DNA from: Paraburkholderia sp. FT54
Lineage (GTDB): Bacteria > Pseudomonadota > Gammaproteobacteria > Burkholderiales > Burkholderiaceae
Length of the DNA: 64,000 bases
Direction of reading: 5' to 3'
Assembly (NCBI RefSeq): GCF_031585635.1
Contig: NZ_CP134195.1
Span: 1,798,001 to 1,862,000, forward strand
A model generated the notes under the pieces. That model had not been told where the DNA came from. It was given only the letters and a program-made list of their open reading frames with translations, and did not search any database. Shown one piece after another: positions 63,317 to 64,000 of the stretch (its first letter is position 1; the number at the start of each line of letters is the position of its first letter). Made by a program: the position numbers and the translations under genes.

Positions 63317-64000
63317 ATGGATATCTACAGCAGTTTCGCGACCCGCTTCGAGAAAACGCGAGAAGATGAGCTCTCGCTCGAGGAGTATCTCGCGCTCTGC
63401 AAAGACAATCCCGCCGCGTACGCCACGGCTGGCGAACGCATGTTGACGGCGATCGGGGAGCCGGAACAGATCGACACTCGTAATGATCCGCGCCTGTCGC
63501 GCATCTTCGCGAACAAGGTCATCAAGGTATACCCCGCGTTCCGTGAGTTCTACGGAATGGAAGAGGTGATCGAGCAGGTGGTCGCCTACTTCCGGCACTC
63601 GGCCCAGGGGCTCGAAGAAAAGAAGCAGATTCTGTATCTGTTGGGCCCGGTTGGCGGCGGTAAATCATCGATCGCGGAACGTCTCAAGCAGCTCATGGAA
63701 CGCGTGCCGTTCTATTCGATCAAGGGCTCGCCCGTGAACGAGTCGCCCCTCGGTCTGTTCGACTACGAGGAAGACGGCCCGATTCTCGAAGAACAATACG
63801 GCATTCCACGCCGCTACCTGAAAAGCATTCTGAGCCCGTGGGCGGTCAAGCGCCTGCACGAATTCAACGGCGACATCCGCAAGTTTCGCGTGGTGCGCCG
63901 CTACCCGTCGATCCTTCGCCAGATCGGTATAGCCAAGACCGAGCCGGGCGACGAAAACAATCAGGATATTTCGTCGCTGGTCGGCAAGGTCGACATCCGC
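63317..64000 (+). CDS. prkA: PrkA-family serine protein kinase, N-terminal part (runs off the window)
   Basis: The first 228 codons of a PrkA/YeaG-type protein (full length about 640 aa in the family) start at ATG 63317 with GAGGAGG upstream. The AAA-type ATPase start MDIYSSFATRFEKTREDELS and the Walker A GPVGGGKSS (residues 110-118) are visible, as is the segment PRRYLKSILSPWAVKRLHEF. PrkA proteins link to stationary-phase and stress responses and usually sit with yeaH and spoVR genes, which would be beyond the window. Confidence 0.9.
   Translation, partial: MDIYSSFATRFEKTREDELSLEEYLALCKDNPAAYATAGERMLTAIGEPEQIDTRNDPRLSRIFANKVIKVYPAFREFYGMEEVIEQVVAYFRHSAQGLEEKKQILYLLGPVGGGKSSIAERLKQLMERVPFYSIKGSPVNESPLGLFDYEEDGPILEEQYGIPRRYLKSILSPWAVKRLHEFNGDIRKFRVVRRYPSILRQIGIAKTEPGDENNQDISSLVGKVDIR

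Overview
The window is a high-GC chromosomal segment that reads as a Paraburkholderia/Burkholderia-type betaproteobacterium. The signs are the strong GC3 bias, families typical of that group (PGDYG, a DUF3022-like protein, DUF2795), a Pseudomonas/Burkholderia-style 2-ketogluconate (kgu/ptxS) operon, and many LysR, TetR and AraC regulators. The genus is an inference from gene content. I saw no rRNA, tRNA or CRISPR array.

Layout. 1-2650: the end of a polyamine ABC operon (potG fragment, potH, potI). 2700-10746: an accessory island made of a decayed IS4-type transposase, an orphan type VI secretion vgrG with a C-terminal HExxH metallopeptidase domain, a secreted putative immunity protein, a PAAR tip protein and an unknown membrane protein. 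No structural tss genes are present. 10781-12528: a cytosolic chemoreceptor with a sigma-28 promoter and a tandem-hairpin 5' leader. 12618-15270: a Baeyer-Villiger-type monooxygenase divergent from a FabR-like TetR regulator. 15320-18482: PspA plus a TPR membrane protein, then a ribbon-helix-helix protein. 18974-22760: penicillin-binding protein 1A and an LpxL/HtrB-like acyltransferase. 23057-29704: an RND efflux operon (adaptor, pump, outer-membrane factor) divergent from its TetR regulator across a near-perfect operator palindrome.

29725-39284 holds small envelope proteins, a LysR regulator followed by a GNAT relic, a cupin, an AraC/DUF2795 pair, a C45-type Ntn hydrolase, a ClC chloride channel with CBS domains, a GST and a YeiH-type exporter with its divergent YeiE-like LysR regulator. 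40459-46037 is a complete 2-ketogluconate operon (kguE, kguK, kguT, kguD, ptxS) behind a perfect LacI-type operator. 46109-53470 holds a YhfC-like membrane protein, small conserved proteins, a Spy/CpxP-like periplasmic protein, a LysR relic, Lrp plus a saccharopine-dehydrogenase-family enzyme, an orphan cydX overlapping a P-loop kinase, and a CorA transporter. 53847-59014 is a ribose-type ABC operon with its LacI-type regulator and operator but no kinase next to it. 59451-64000 has a membrane chemoreceptor with a second sigma-28 promoter, a 2-keto-4-pentenoate hydratase-family enzyme, and the start of the PrkA serine kinase.

The most promising material for new biology is the vgrG metallopeptidase/immunity cassette (about 6430-8540) and the unknown membrane protein after it, the tandem structured leader of the cytosolic chemoreceptor, and the orphan cydX-kinase pair.
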